Shown here one piece after another: positions 25,111 through 35,570 of a DNA stretch of 35,570 nucleotides. Under the pieces are notes generated by a model. The model searched no databases. It was not told the DNA's origin and worked only from the letters and a program-made list of their open reading frames with translations. Origin of the DNA: Ichthyophthirius multifiliis. Its lineage: Eukaryota > Ciliophora > Oligohymenophorea > Hymenostomatida. The translations under genes were made by a program, and so were the position numbers. The stretch's first letter is position 1, and each line of letters starts with the position of its first letter. The stretch covers positions 1 to 35,570 of the forward strand of contig NW_004087627.1 of assembly GCF_000220395.1 (NCBI RefSeq), read 5' to 3'.

Positions 25111-25671
25111 ATATTATTTTTTTTAAGATTTTTTGTTATTAATTTTTTTTTATTTTATTTATTTTTAAGAATTTTTTTCTATTTTTGATTCTATTTTTTT
25201 ATAAATATAAGTTTTCACATATTTTTGGTTCTCATTCTAAATAAACTTAAATAAGTATAAATTTATAATTTAAATGTATATTATAGTGAAATATATTATT
25301 TAATATATAAGTATAAATATATTTTATAAATAAATTTGATTTTAATAAATAATATTAAAAGTAAAATAAAAATAATTTAATATATTAATATTTTTTATAA
25401 TTATAATTTAAAATATGTATATTTACACTCATAAATGCATTTGATATTTTCAAATTTACAAATAATTAAATAAAGAAATAAATTAATTTAATGTAGTTTT
25501 TTAAAAAAATAGTATTCATAGGTGATATTTTGTAATAAATCAATTAAATTATTTTTTTACAAATAAAAATTAAAAGAACTTTTTTAGAAATATTTTATAT
25601 TTTATTTTTAAGAAATAATTTTCATTTTTTTTAAAAAAAAAAAAAATATCAAATTTTTTATTTTCTATCTT
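25111..25671. other. AT-rich spacer
   Basis: Upstream region of the macro-domain gene, A/T-rich with an A15-type run near 25630. No coding frame is seen before the kinase pseudogene. Confidence 0.6.
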
Positions 25672-26620
25672 TTATAATGGTAAGAAGATTTAAACTAAAC
25701 GTTCATTATAACTATTTAATATAATCAGATTATTAAATCATCCGGAAGTAATAAAACTAGAAGAAATATTTAATGAAGAAAATATATAATTAAAGAAAAT
25801 TTATACAATTTTAAATAATTTTAAAAGATAAAAAAAATCGATAATAAGGAATATAATAATAAACATTATTATTAGGATTATTTAAGGATTATAGAATTTT
25901 AATTCAGGTTAAAAATACTCCTTAACATTTAACTTAAAAGTATTTGTAATTATCAGAATGTATTTATTGAAATTGGGTAATATCATAAAGCATATTTATT
26001 AATAAATAAATTTTATATGATATATATCGTAAAGATTTCATCGCATTCACGATGTCCTTTTATGAGCTCCTTAATATAATTAAATAATTAATATTTTAGT
26101 TTTGGGATATATTGTAGCCGAATTATAGTATTTTTTATAATTATTTATAAATATAAATAGATATTTTAACCTTTTATATAAGGAAAATCTAATATTTATT
26201 AATTTACAAATATTTAATATTTTTGGAATGCAAGAATATAAGATTATCCTTACTTCTTTAAAAAAGTAAATCAATTAATTTATAAACAAAGGATATCAAA
26301 AAGAACTTGAAAAAAAAATTCCAAAAGCAACCAAATAAATGAATTATTAATTTAATGTATTTTTATATTATTAATTTTTATTTTTAATAAAAAAAGTCTT
26401 TGTTATTATTCTTCAAAAAAGAATTAATATTGGTTAAGTTCTGGCTCATCCATTTTTAAATATTTTAATTCTTAATAATATATATAAAATATTTTTTAAT
26501 CAATAAAAATTTAGGTATAGAAAACAAAAGATATAGAAAGTGTATTATTAGATATATAGAAAAAAAATTACCTCTTTTCGTGATCATAAATATTTTTTTT
26601 TTTTAATTTCTTTTTAATAT
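25672..26620 (+). pseudogene. Decayed CMGC (MAK/RCK-like) protein kinase
   Basis: Kinase landmarks appear in the right order but in shifting frames. First is the N-lobe stretch IIRLLNHPEVIKLEEIFNEE, then RIIQGLQNFNS where subdomain V/VI belongs. The HRD and DFG regions are not recognisable. Next come YISQRFHRIHDVLL and, after an in-frame TGA, APQYNQIINILVLGYIVAEL, matching the TRWYRAPEVLL and DIWALGCIMAEL regions of RCK/MAK kinases. Finally KRINIGQVLAHPFLNIL matches the subdomain XI end. An intron-like GT...AAG segment sits just before the last block, so this looks like a decayed duplicated gene rather than a retrocopy. The glycine loop is absent. The minus-strand ORF 26080-26274 is a shadow. 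The boundaries are approximate. Confidence 0.7.
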
Positions 26621-27322
26621 TTCCCATATTCCCTTATTAAGTTTAAATTATATTATTCATTATTATATTTCAATAATTATTTAATTATATTTAAGTATAA
26701 AATTTGTCTTTATATTTTTTATATATTTAATAAAAAAATTTTTTATATATATATTTTTAAAATTAAATTTGTATAATTTTAAAATAAAATGTATTCATTT
26801 TCTTTTTATAATCACTAATGTTTTTAAAAAAATTGATTGAATATTATTTTACAGCAATTTTATATATTTTTATTTTAAAAGAATTTACATAAAGGATTTT
26901 ACTATATTCATTATATTCTTTATTAAACTAAGTATGAAAAATAAAAGGATATAAGAAAAAACTCATAGAAAGTAGAATTGCTTTTAATATTTTGGATATT
27001 GAACGGGTATTTAATAATAATGTTAAAGTGAAATCTAATTTTTTAAAATTCAACACAATTAGTTTTCCATTAATTGATAAACAAAAAAAAAAACTTTTAA
27101 ATTAATATTTTGCTTTAATTTTGAAATAAAAAACTAAAGATATCATTTTAATGAAAAAAAAAACATTAAATATATTTTTATTTATTATTGAATTTAACTA
27201 TAAAAAAAATATTTTTAAGATTAAAAATTATTAAATCAAAACATTAGAAAAAATTATTTTTATATATAAAATATTTTATTTTATTATTTTCTAAATTAAA
27301 TTATTTATCTTAAAATATTTAA
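26621..27322. other. AT-rich spacer with an orphan frame
   Basis: Mostly A/T-rich DNA between the kinase pseudogene and the 3' end of the large minus-strand gene. One stretch with mixed amino-acid content at 26941-27160 is listed separately. Confidence 0.5.
26941..27160 (+). other. Orphan coding-like fragment
   Basis: In the ciliate code this frame reads about 70 residues with balanced composition (ESRIAFNILDIERVFNNN; FNTISFPLIDK), unlike the surrounding Phe/Ile/Lys noise. A TGA lies just upstream (26935) and there is no good ATG. It is either a degraded gene remnant, possibly an extension of the kinase pseudogene region, or chance. No family is recognised. Confidence 0.25.
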
Positions 27323-29119
27323 TCAAATAATATTTTACTTTCTATTAAAAGGATGATATTCCAATTATTTTTAATCTAATCCATTATAAATATTATTTTT
27401 ATCCCAATATTATTTTTAATCTAATTTATTTATTCTTTCTTTTTCACTAAATACTAGAAAAATAAATTAAATTTAAATTATAAAAATATAAATTATAACA
27501 TTTATTAGATTCTTCTTTTGATGTAGGGCAGAAAGAATAATTTTTATCTCCCTATTAAATAGTTTAGTCAATATTAAACATCGCATTTTATAATTAATAT
27601 ATAGCATTAACAGGATAGACCATCCCGATAGTTTTTGGATCTTTAAAAGTTTTTTCTTCTATAGCTGAAGTCTAATTTTTTTCTTCCAACGTTTTATCCC
27701 TTTAATGCTTGAGTCCTCTAAATGCTGAAATTCTAGTTTCGTTTTCTTATTTTATTTTAACAGGTTAACTTACAGGTGTAAGTATTGGTTTTTCTCTTAA
27801 AGCTTATTTTTTTATTATTATTTTTTTATATAAATCTAAAAAAAAAAAAATACTTTTTTCAAATAGTTTTTATTTCAAAAATGAATATACTGTATTAATT
27901 TTTTTATTTATTTATAAATTCTATTGATCATTATATGTTTCTTTTCTTATTATTGCTATTGCATTTATAATTATTTAAAATCCATCTTAATAATTGGCTG
28001 CTTCTATACATTTTTCGGCCGCATCTAATAAGCCTTTCTTTTCTTTGTAATTTTTATCTTTTTTTGTTTTTTTAAATAATTTTTATTTATCATTATTTTT
28101 ACTTTTCTCTCCTAATGCTTTTGAAATTAATTCTTTTGTTTAATTTATTTTTATGTTTACTGATAAATTATATTTAAGGTCTTATTTTTCAATTTTAACA
28201 TAATTTAATGCAAGTTTTAACAAATAAATTGCATCCTTTTTATTTTAATCAATAATTAAAGGATCAGTTTCTTTTTTATTTTTTATTTATTTTTTTAAAA
28301 AAAATATAATAAAAATACCTTCTCTACTTAAAATGCCTATAGCTTAATCATATAATTCTATTTTACTTAATATTTTTTTTTATTATTTATAAATAATAAA
28401 AATGTAATATGTATATTTTTACGTATTTTTAAATCTGAATAATTGATGCATTTATTTATTATTATTTTCATTATTTTTTTTCTCATCATCTTAATAATCT
28501 TCATAATCTTCCTCATCTTGATCTAAATCTTTTTTTTTTTTTCCTATTAATTATTTTAAACATTTTCTTAATGTAATATTAAAAGGATCTTCTTCTTAAT
28601 CTGGTTCGTTTTCTTTAATTTCAGATACTTTGTTTATTACCTTATTTGCTTCTTCTATATTACCTATATGATTTTTAGATTTTTTTTTTTAATTATTGAA
28701 GAATTAAACATATTTACTTTGTTTAAATAAATAATAAGCTTCTTCAGTCATAGATTCTTTTCTAACAAAATAAAAAATTTAAAATATTTTTTTTTAAAAT
28801 ATAATATTTTATTTACTGTTAAATATAAGAACTTTTCGTTTTTTTAACTTCATTTTGTTTTTCGGTTTTTTCAGCTATATCAATTCTATCAATTTTATCA
28901 ACAATTTCAGCTTATTCAAGTAGTTTTTATTGCTCATCAATATTAAAATGTAAATAAACAAGGTCTTTATATTTGGTTTCTAGATATTTTTTTATACTAA
29001 GATATGTTTATTCTATTTAATAATTTAATTAGTCATCTTTTTTATAATTAACATCAACTAATTTAACTGCATTTAAAATAATTTCGAAAGCCTTATTATG
29101 TTATCCTGAAAAATATATA

Positions 29120-29214
<95 letters not shown>

Positions 29215-31497
29215 TTTTAAATCAATTAAAACCTTAAATTAATAAAATATTAGTTTTATTTAAAAGATGTTTTTTTTTATCTGAAATAACATGTCTTTTT
29301 TTTTTTTATTTAACTTTAGATAAATAATTTTCTTTTTTTCTGATTTTTTCGTTTGTTTTTTTAGAAGCTAATCTAAATAAATTAAATATTTCTTTATTGG
29401 TTTCTTCCATTTTACAGAAATTACATAATCCGCGTCCATAACAAGGCTCAAATTAGTCTCCTGAAGGATTCCAGAATTTAAAAAGTTTAATTTTTTCACA
29501 TTCTACTATTGCATTTTTTAAATTTTTTATTAGTTTTTCAGGACGGACTAATAAAAGTTCATTCGCAGAATGCGCATATCTACAATTTTTGCCTCTAGGA
29601 CATCTTCCAGATGTTTTTAAAGTCGGACACATCTTCGTTTTCGCCTTGTTTAGAGTTATTTTTAACCTTTTTTCTCTTAATTTGTCTTCAACTTCTTCTT
29701 TATCCATATTTTCGATGTCTATATTTATATCTACAGGTTAAATTTCATCACCAAAATCTTAATTAGCATCCCTTTACTCAACCATTTCTTAAAGTTCTTC
29801 GAGCTCTCCGATTTTCTTTTTCATTAAATTAACATTTGAATCACCGTGATTTAATTTTAGTTCTATTTTCTTATACATTTCTTCGATTTAATAGTTTATA
29901 AATTCATTAGCGCTATGTTTCTTTTAACCTATTAACCCTGTTTTTATACCATATAAATGAAGTTTTTAAACTTCTGTTTTTTCTTCACTTTTTTATGTTT
30001 AAGCTAATAATATTGTATCAGCAGTTATTTCATTTCCTTTTAATTTTTATTTTGTATATTTTATATATTTTTTATTTTGAATATTTTTTTTTATTTATTT
30101 TGAGAATATTATATTTTTTTATTTTATTAACCATAAGATTCTAGTTGTAATTGCTTTTTCCATTTTTCTTATAGTTTTTCACTATCATGTATTTCTTTTT
30201 CTACTTCATTTTGTACTACATCTATTGCTTTACTAATTACATCAAAAGCTTCATTGTATCTTTCTTTTATTAAAATAATAAAAAATTGTAATTTAAATAA
30301 ATACATAATTTGTAAAATATAGCCGCTTTTTATAAACAGCCTAATTTAAAATTCAAAGAATCGCATGCAATCTATTTATTTATTTATTTTTCTTTAAAAG
30401 ATTTTCTTTAGAAGATTTTCTGATTTGAAATTTTAGTAAACTTACTCAATTATAAAATAATGTCTTTATTTTTTGTTCTGAATTTGCATTCAGAACAAGC
30501 AGTTTTTTAACTACAGCCTAAACATAATTAAAATTTATTTCCTGCAGGATTCCAAGCTTTTTATTTTGGTTATTACATTCCCTTTTAAGCAACAGTCATT
30601 AAAAATTTGAACAATATTTGCTTTTTTGATTCTATTTCTTTTTAAAATTTCAATTCTTATATAGTATGGGCAAACGGGCAATTAGCTCCTATTGGAACAC
30701 ATGTTTTAACATTACTTATATGCCATCTTGGTCCTACTATACCTGGACATTTATTCCTTTTTTTTTTTATTGTGGTTATTTTATTTTTTATTTTTTATTT
30801 ACCCTAATGGACACATTATGCTTTTTACTAATTCTCTTCGAGATGCATATGTTGAAACTGTAATGTTTGAGAATTTACTTGTTGAAAATTTACTTTGAGA
30901 TTCTAATTCTTACTATATAGTTTAATATTTTTAATTTCGTATATTACTTTTTAATAATTTTTTTACTTAATTCTTTTTGTGCAAACTTTTTTATTTTTCT
31001 TCAAGCTTTTTATTTTTTTTTAATAAATTTTTTTATTTATTTTTACTTCTTTTTTTTCTCTTTCATTTAACAAATTGTTTTCTTTTTTTATTAATAATAA
31101 TTAAATTTCTTTTTCCTTTTTCTTATTAATTAGATTGAAAAAATTATAATTTATTTATTTAATATTATTTATTTTCTTACAACTATTTCTTAATCTTTTT
31201 AAGCTAATGAACTGCTTTATTATTAATCTTAAGATTATTTAAGCATATTTTCAAGTTATTGTCTTTTTTCTTCTTTCTAATCCTTTTACTAATTTTCTTA
31301 ATTATTGATTTCTTATTAAGAAGCTTTCTAAAATAAAAAAAGTAAAAAAGTTAAAAAATTAAAAAATAAAAAAAACCTTCATTTTAATTTTATATTAAGT
31401 AATAATATTTTTTTTATCTTCAGGTAATCTTTATTCAAACAAATGAATTTTTTTAATAATATCTCTTTCATATGCTTCCATATACTTTATAAAAAAA

Positions 31498-31559
<62 letters not shown>

Positions 31560-34500
31560 TTAATAATTAAATAATTAAATAAAAATACCATCAGTTATTA
31601 AAAAACTTCTTGTAAAAGTTCCTTATTTTTAGGGTTATCGAAATTTTCTTTAGGAAGCTTTTCTTCTTATAATTCCTTTTTTCCCATTTTCTCAAAACTA
31701 AACATAGAAGTAGGATCATCCTGAAGAAATTTAGTTACATTAGGATTAAAATGTTAAATAATGCATTTTATATGAAATCTATCGCATAAAGCGGAATAAG
31801 CATCTGCAAACTATTCATTTTAAATTAAAAACCAACATTTTTTAATTATCCCTTTTCTAAAAATAATTAAATATAAATTAATATTTATAAATAATTTTAA
31901 ATAATATGAAATATATATAAATATTATTATTATTTTACTTGAATAGCCAAGGAAACTTCGATTAGAAATTATCACCCATTTTTTTAACAGCTTCATCAAA
32001 TCCACCTGGTTTTTCCAAAAAAGCGATATTACTGGAAAGTTCTTTTCTGACTTAATCAAATACAGCTTTTCTTCTTTTGGACATTCTATAGCCTACACAT
32101 GGATTAAAAGTACAATTTTGAGCCTCTTCGAATTTCATAAGTATTTTTTATCTCTCTTCTACATAAAGTTGATTATCCCAAACATTTGTATTAGGTTTAT
32201 CTTTTTCCCAATTAATCTCCATAAATTCATGTGATAATTTATATATTTTCTCATTTAAAGTTCTTTGTTGTAAATTAATAGAAGGAGGAGCCCAAAAAGG
32301 AAGTCTTATTTTTTTTCCTTTTCCGAGATTTGTCCTACAATAAACTCTAACAATATCAAAGAAATCCCTTTTAAATTAAGGAGGAAAAGGTAGCCAACTT
32401 AAACTAGGTTTTTTTTTTTGGTTTCTTCATATTTAAATAATGGATAATTTCTTTCCATTGCATTTTTATAAAGTTTTTTTAATTCCTTTTTTTTTTGTTT
32501 ATATATTTTTTTTTTTTTATGTTTTTTTTTTTTTTTACATAAAATGTTGATGATACAAAAACATTTAAACCTTTTTATTATAATTCTCTTGTTTTTTTTC
32601 TACTTTTTCTCATTTCAATAAATTTTTTTGCTGCTTAATTTAAATATCTTAACATTTATTTATTTTCTCTACTTATTGTTTTTTATTTTTGAAGAAGTTC
32701 TCTTATCTAACAAGATTTTTCGTTTTAATAAGTTTCTAATTTTTCTTTGAAGATTTCGCTCAAATCATCTACTTTTTCAGCCCTTCTTTATTCGAAAATT
32801 TCATATACGTTTTCAGGAGTTATTCTTTATTCTTTAGTTTTTCTCTATTTTACTTTATCTTCTTCATCAGAATCAAATACATCATATTCTAGAGGAAATT
32901 TACTTAATCGATTTTCTTTAAATTCTTAAATAATCATTTCATTTAAAATTCTATCTTTGGAAAATTTAGAATGAAGTTCTAACATTGTTTAGCCACTTTT
33001 AAATTTATCTTTTGGTTTTTTAAGTTCTTCTAATTTAGTTTTTTAAGGCTTAAATTCTTCTTTTCCAAAAACTTTTTTGTTAAGATATTTTTTCTTTTTA
33101 ACTTCTATTTCTTGTTATATCTTTTCTTTTTCCTCTTCTTCTGTTTTAATTTCTTTTAATAAAATTTCATAATATTCTGTAAGTAAGTTTTCGAAATTTT
33201 TCTTTCCTTCGAAATTCACATATAAATTGCTTTTATTTCTATCTTCCATTTTTTCCCAATATTTCATTAATTATTCAATTGGATTTTAATTTTTTTAAGG
33301 TATATACCCATATTATTACTCATAATATCTTATATATCCAAATATAACGTCTTTAAAGTACAATTAAATATCCTTTTCAATGACTTCTTATTAGTGTTTA
33401 CTTTTTTTTTTTTCTTAAAGATCCTTGTTCGACTCTTCTACTACAAAACTTTCTTTTAAGCACTTGTCTACATGTTCTTTTTTTCCAGTCATTTTTCTTG
33501 AGTATTCCTTTAGGTATTAGGGATTTCTAAAATATTCGTAAGGTTTTTTCTCTCCTCCATTAATTTCATAAAGTTCTGTATCTTTATCCAATTAGGATTT
33601 TATGTAATCATCTATAATTCCATTTGTTAATAATACTCTGTATTTTTAATCATATTTTGGATAATCTTAAGGATTATAATTTAAAACTTTTTGTTCTTTT
33701 TAATCTTTTTTATTATTATAAAGCCTATTTAATGTATTTATTATATTCACTTTTTTGCTCTTTTCCAATTCTTTGCTTTTTCGGAATTTATCATAGTCTT
33801 TTTCAAAGTATTTAGTTATTTTCATCTCTTAAAAATTTTCTTTTTATTATTATTCGCTGTGTATTTTTAATGTATATTTCACACTATCTTCTTTATAATC
33901 AACCATTGAACGCAAAATTCGTGCTCTTTTTTCTTTATTCAAGTATACTTTCTTTTATAATTTAGTTTTTTATATGAAAAAATAAAATGTATTTATAAAA
34001 TAAAATACCTCTTTTTCAGTTAAATCTTTATCATCTTTATCTAATAATTCTTAAATAATTTTTTATTTTTAATCGTATTCTTCTTTTTCTTTTTTTGTGC
34101 GTAATCTTGCGTATTCATTTTTGAATTTTATTAATTGCTAATTTTTTTATTTTGTTTATTTTGTTAATTTATTTTTTTTACTTATTTTCTTAAAGTTTTA
34201 TAAAAATCGAATAAAACATTAGAATCATGTATTTTTACTTTATTTTTCTCAGTATACTCTTACTATTTTTTTTATATTTATAGATTACATTTTTTATTTT
34301 TTATTACCTATATTGCTGTATAAAATTCTATTCCTAAATCTTCATAATTTTCAGCTTCGTTTTATATACTAAATCCTCCAATGTTATTATTTGTTTAGTC
34401 AAATTTACTTTATACTAAGTCGTCAGAATCATAGTTATCATTATATTATTGGCTTTGTTTTTTTTAATATATTAATTTATATTTTTTAAATATAAATAAT

Positions 34501-34578
34501 TTTTTATTTATTGTTTTTTGTTTAATACCTTTATAATATATTAACTCCAGCGAAATTTTCAATTCTTTACTTATCCAT
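27323..34578 (-). CDS. Giant CCCH zinc-finger/coiled-coil/TPR-like protein, about 2027 aa
   Basis: One gene from ATG 34576-34578 to TGA 27323-27325 with 19 phase-matched introns. The acidic N terminus is followed by a charged coiled-coil half, then conserved-looking blocks (WLPFPPQFKRDFFDIV, LPFWAPPSINLQQ, FNPCVGYRMSKRRKA). Next come a Gln/Lys coiled coil and two similar zinc modules. Each has a CCCH finger (CVPIGANCPFAH; CPRGKNCRYAH), a linker, WNPxGxxFxxCxG and a CxxC. TPR-like helices lie between and after them (AAIFYKLQRYNEAFDVISKA; LLDAAEKCIEAANYQDGF), then an acidic patch and a Lys-rich tail. CCCH fingers usually bind RNA; here the coiled coils and TPRs also allow a structural or ciliary role, which I cannot decide. 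One base is missing at the T11 run 32409-32419. Exons then total 6084 nt. ORFs at 30666, 32747 and 33624 (+) are antisense shadows. Confidence 0.85.
29123..29211. repeat. (TA)n microsatellite inside an intron
   Basis: About 44 TA units form the core of a 127-nt intron (29106-29232) of the giant CCCH gene. The intron is longer than its neighbours because of the repeat. Confidence 0.9.
31504..31544. repeat. (TA)n microsatellite inside an intron
   Basis: About 20 TA units lie within the 104-nt intron 31485-31588 of the giant CCCH gene, with further TA-rich sequence beside them. Confidence 0.88.
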
Positions 34579-35570
34579 ATTTATCTTATAATACTTAAAT
34601 TTTGTTTTTTCGATGTTTATAAATTAGTATTTTAAATAAAAATATTTATATAATTTTTTTTTTTAAATTTAAATAATATTAATATTTATTTATTTTTATT
34701 ATTCATTATGAAAGTTACTATTTTTAATTAAAAAAAATAAGAAAAAAGGTTTAGAAAAAATATTTTTAACAAATAAATAAAACATGAATCAAATAAAATC
34801 ACATATTTATCAATTTAGTCAATTTTAAAAATTAGTTCTTGAAAATTTCTATTTTTATTTCTATTATGAATAAGTTATTAAATTTATGTACAGTCAAATA
34901 AATTAATAAAAATATTAAAAAAATAATAAACTAAAATTATAACCATAAATATATTTAGATTACAAATAAAATGTCTAAATTAAATAACTATTTTTATCTT
35001 ATACAAATAAAAAAAAAATATATTAAATATAAAGTAGTCATTTTTATTTATTATATATTTAAACTTATATTTAAACTTATATAAATTAAAATTAATATAT
35101 CATATTTATTAAAAAATAAAATTTACAAGGTCTTAATAAGTATAAAATTACTAAATGAAAATTAATGATATTTGTAAAATCAAACAAAATCAAAATAAAA
35201 AAAAGATATATATACAAATTAGTTTCTTACAATATAGTAATATCTGAAATTTTTCAAACTAATTATTATAAATAAAAATTAACTAAATATAATTTTAATA
35301 GAATTTAATAATTAAAGCAATAATATTTTTTTTAATTAAATGAAATAATAATAAAAAAAATAAAAAATATTAGATTACAAAAGCATAAAAGTCTAGCTAA
35401 TTCTTAAATATAATTGATATATAAAAACATAAAATTATAAATTAATACATTCATATATATCTATTTATATAAAAATATAAATATATTTATGTAAAATTGA
35501 ATATTTATAAAAATAAAATATATATATATTTTTTTTATATATTTTGATATATAAAATTATTTATATATAT
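34579..35570. other. AT-rich spacer to the window end
   Basis: Upstream side of the giant CCCH gene. It is A/T-rich with many short homopolymers. No coding frame, tRNA or telomeric repeat is seen. Confidence 0.65.

Noticed and set aside
26080-26274. 64-aa minus-strand ORF
   Set aside because: It is antisense to recognisable kinase pseudogene sequence.
30666-30863. 65-aa plus-strand ORF
   Set aside because: It is antisense to the first CCCH finger and an intron of the giant minus-strand gene.
31820-32059. 79-aa minus-strand ORF as a separate gene
   Set aside because: It reads a true exon in the wrong frame and then runs through an intron (31857-31938) of the giant gene.
32747-33815. Two plus-strand ORFs of 60 and 63 aa
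   Set aside because: Both are antisense to the long coiled-coil exon of the giant gene.
1-35570. Bacterial or viral origin, CRISPR arrays, tRNA or rRNA genes, telomere repeats
   Set aside because: Introns, TAA/TAG as Gln and gene content fix a ciliate nuclear origin; no direct-repeat array, cloverleaf-like G/C block or G4T2-type telomere repeat was seen.

Overview
The window reads as macronuclear DNA of an oligohymenophorean ciliate. It is extremely AT-rich. Every real gene uses TAA and TAG as glutamine, with TGA as the only stop. Introns are short GT...AG introns, mostly 32-127 nt. The composition is closer to Ichthyophthirius than to Tetrahymena, but that is inference. Standard-code ORF calling shatters these genes, so I rebuilt them by hand with the ciliate code and by phase-matching introns. 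For SLC44, the macro-domain gene and the two hypothetical minus-strand genes the summed exon length is an exact multiple of three. The four longest remaining genes (kinase, channel, anoctamin, CCCH giant) are each off by exactly one nucleotide, at a position that can be narrowed down.

Layout, left to right. 1-1538 is AT-rich spacer. 1539-3936 (+) is an ankyrin-repeat AGC-type protein kinase. 4110-6066 (-) and 6469-7111 (-) are two unrecognised Q/N-rich proteins. 7112-8844 is spacer with a microsatellite and one odd hydrophobic ORF. 8845-12304 (+) is a cyclic-nucleotide-binding-domain K+ channel. 13018-13815 (-) is a single-exon Asn/Gln/Tyr-rich protein with a SUMO-interaction-like motif. 13816-16391 is a long empty AT stretch. 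16392-18885 (-) is a choline-transporter-like (SLC44/CTL) protein with seven introns. 19932-24284 (+) is a 1370-aa anoctamin (TMEM16). 24413-25110 (-) is a small macro-domain protein with a lipidation-type N terminus. 25672-26620 (+) is a decayed CMGC-type kinase pseudogene. 27323-34578 (-) is one 19-intron gene for a protein of about 2027 aa that combines coiled coils, two CCCH-finger/Cys-knuckle modules and TPR-like helices. 34579-35570 is AT-rich spacer.

There is no operon logic: the genes are independent eukaryotic units. Functionally the set is rich in membrane transport and signalling (K+ channel, scramblase/channel family, choline-like transporter, AGC kinase, ADP-ribose reader), as expected for a ciliate. 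SLC44 and the anoctamin are divergent and share a 1.05-kb upstream region. I saw no tRNA, rRNA, telomere repeat, transposon or CRISPR.
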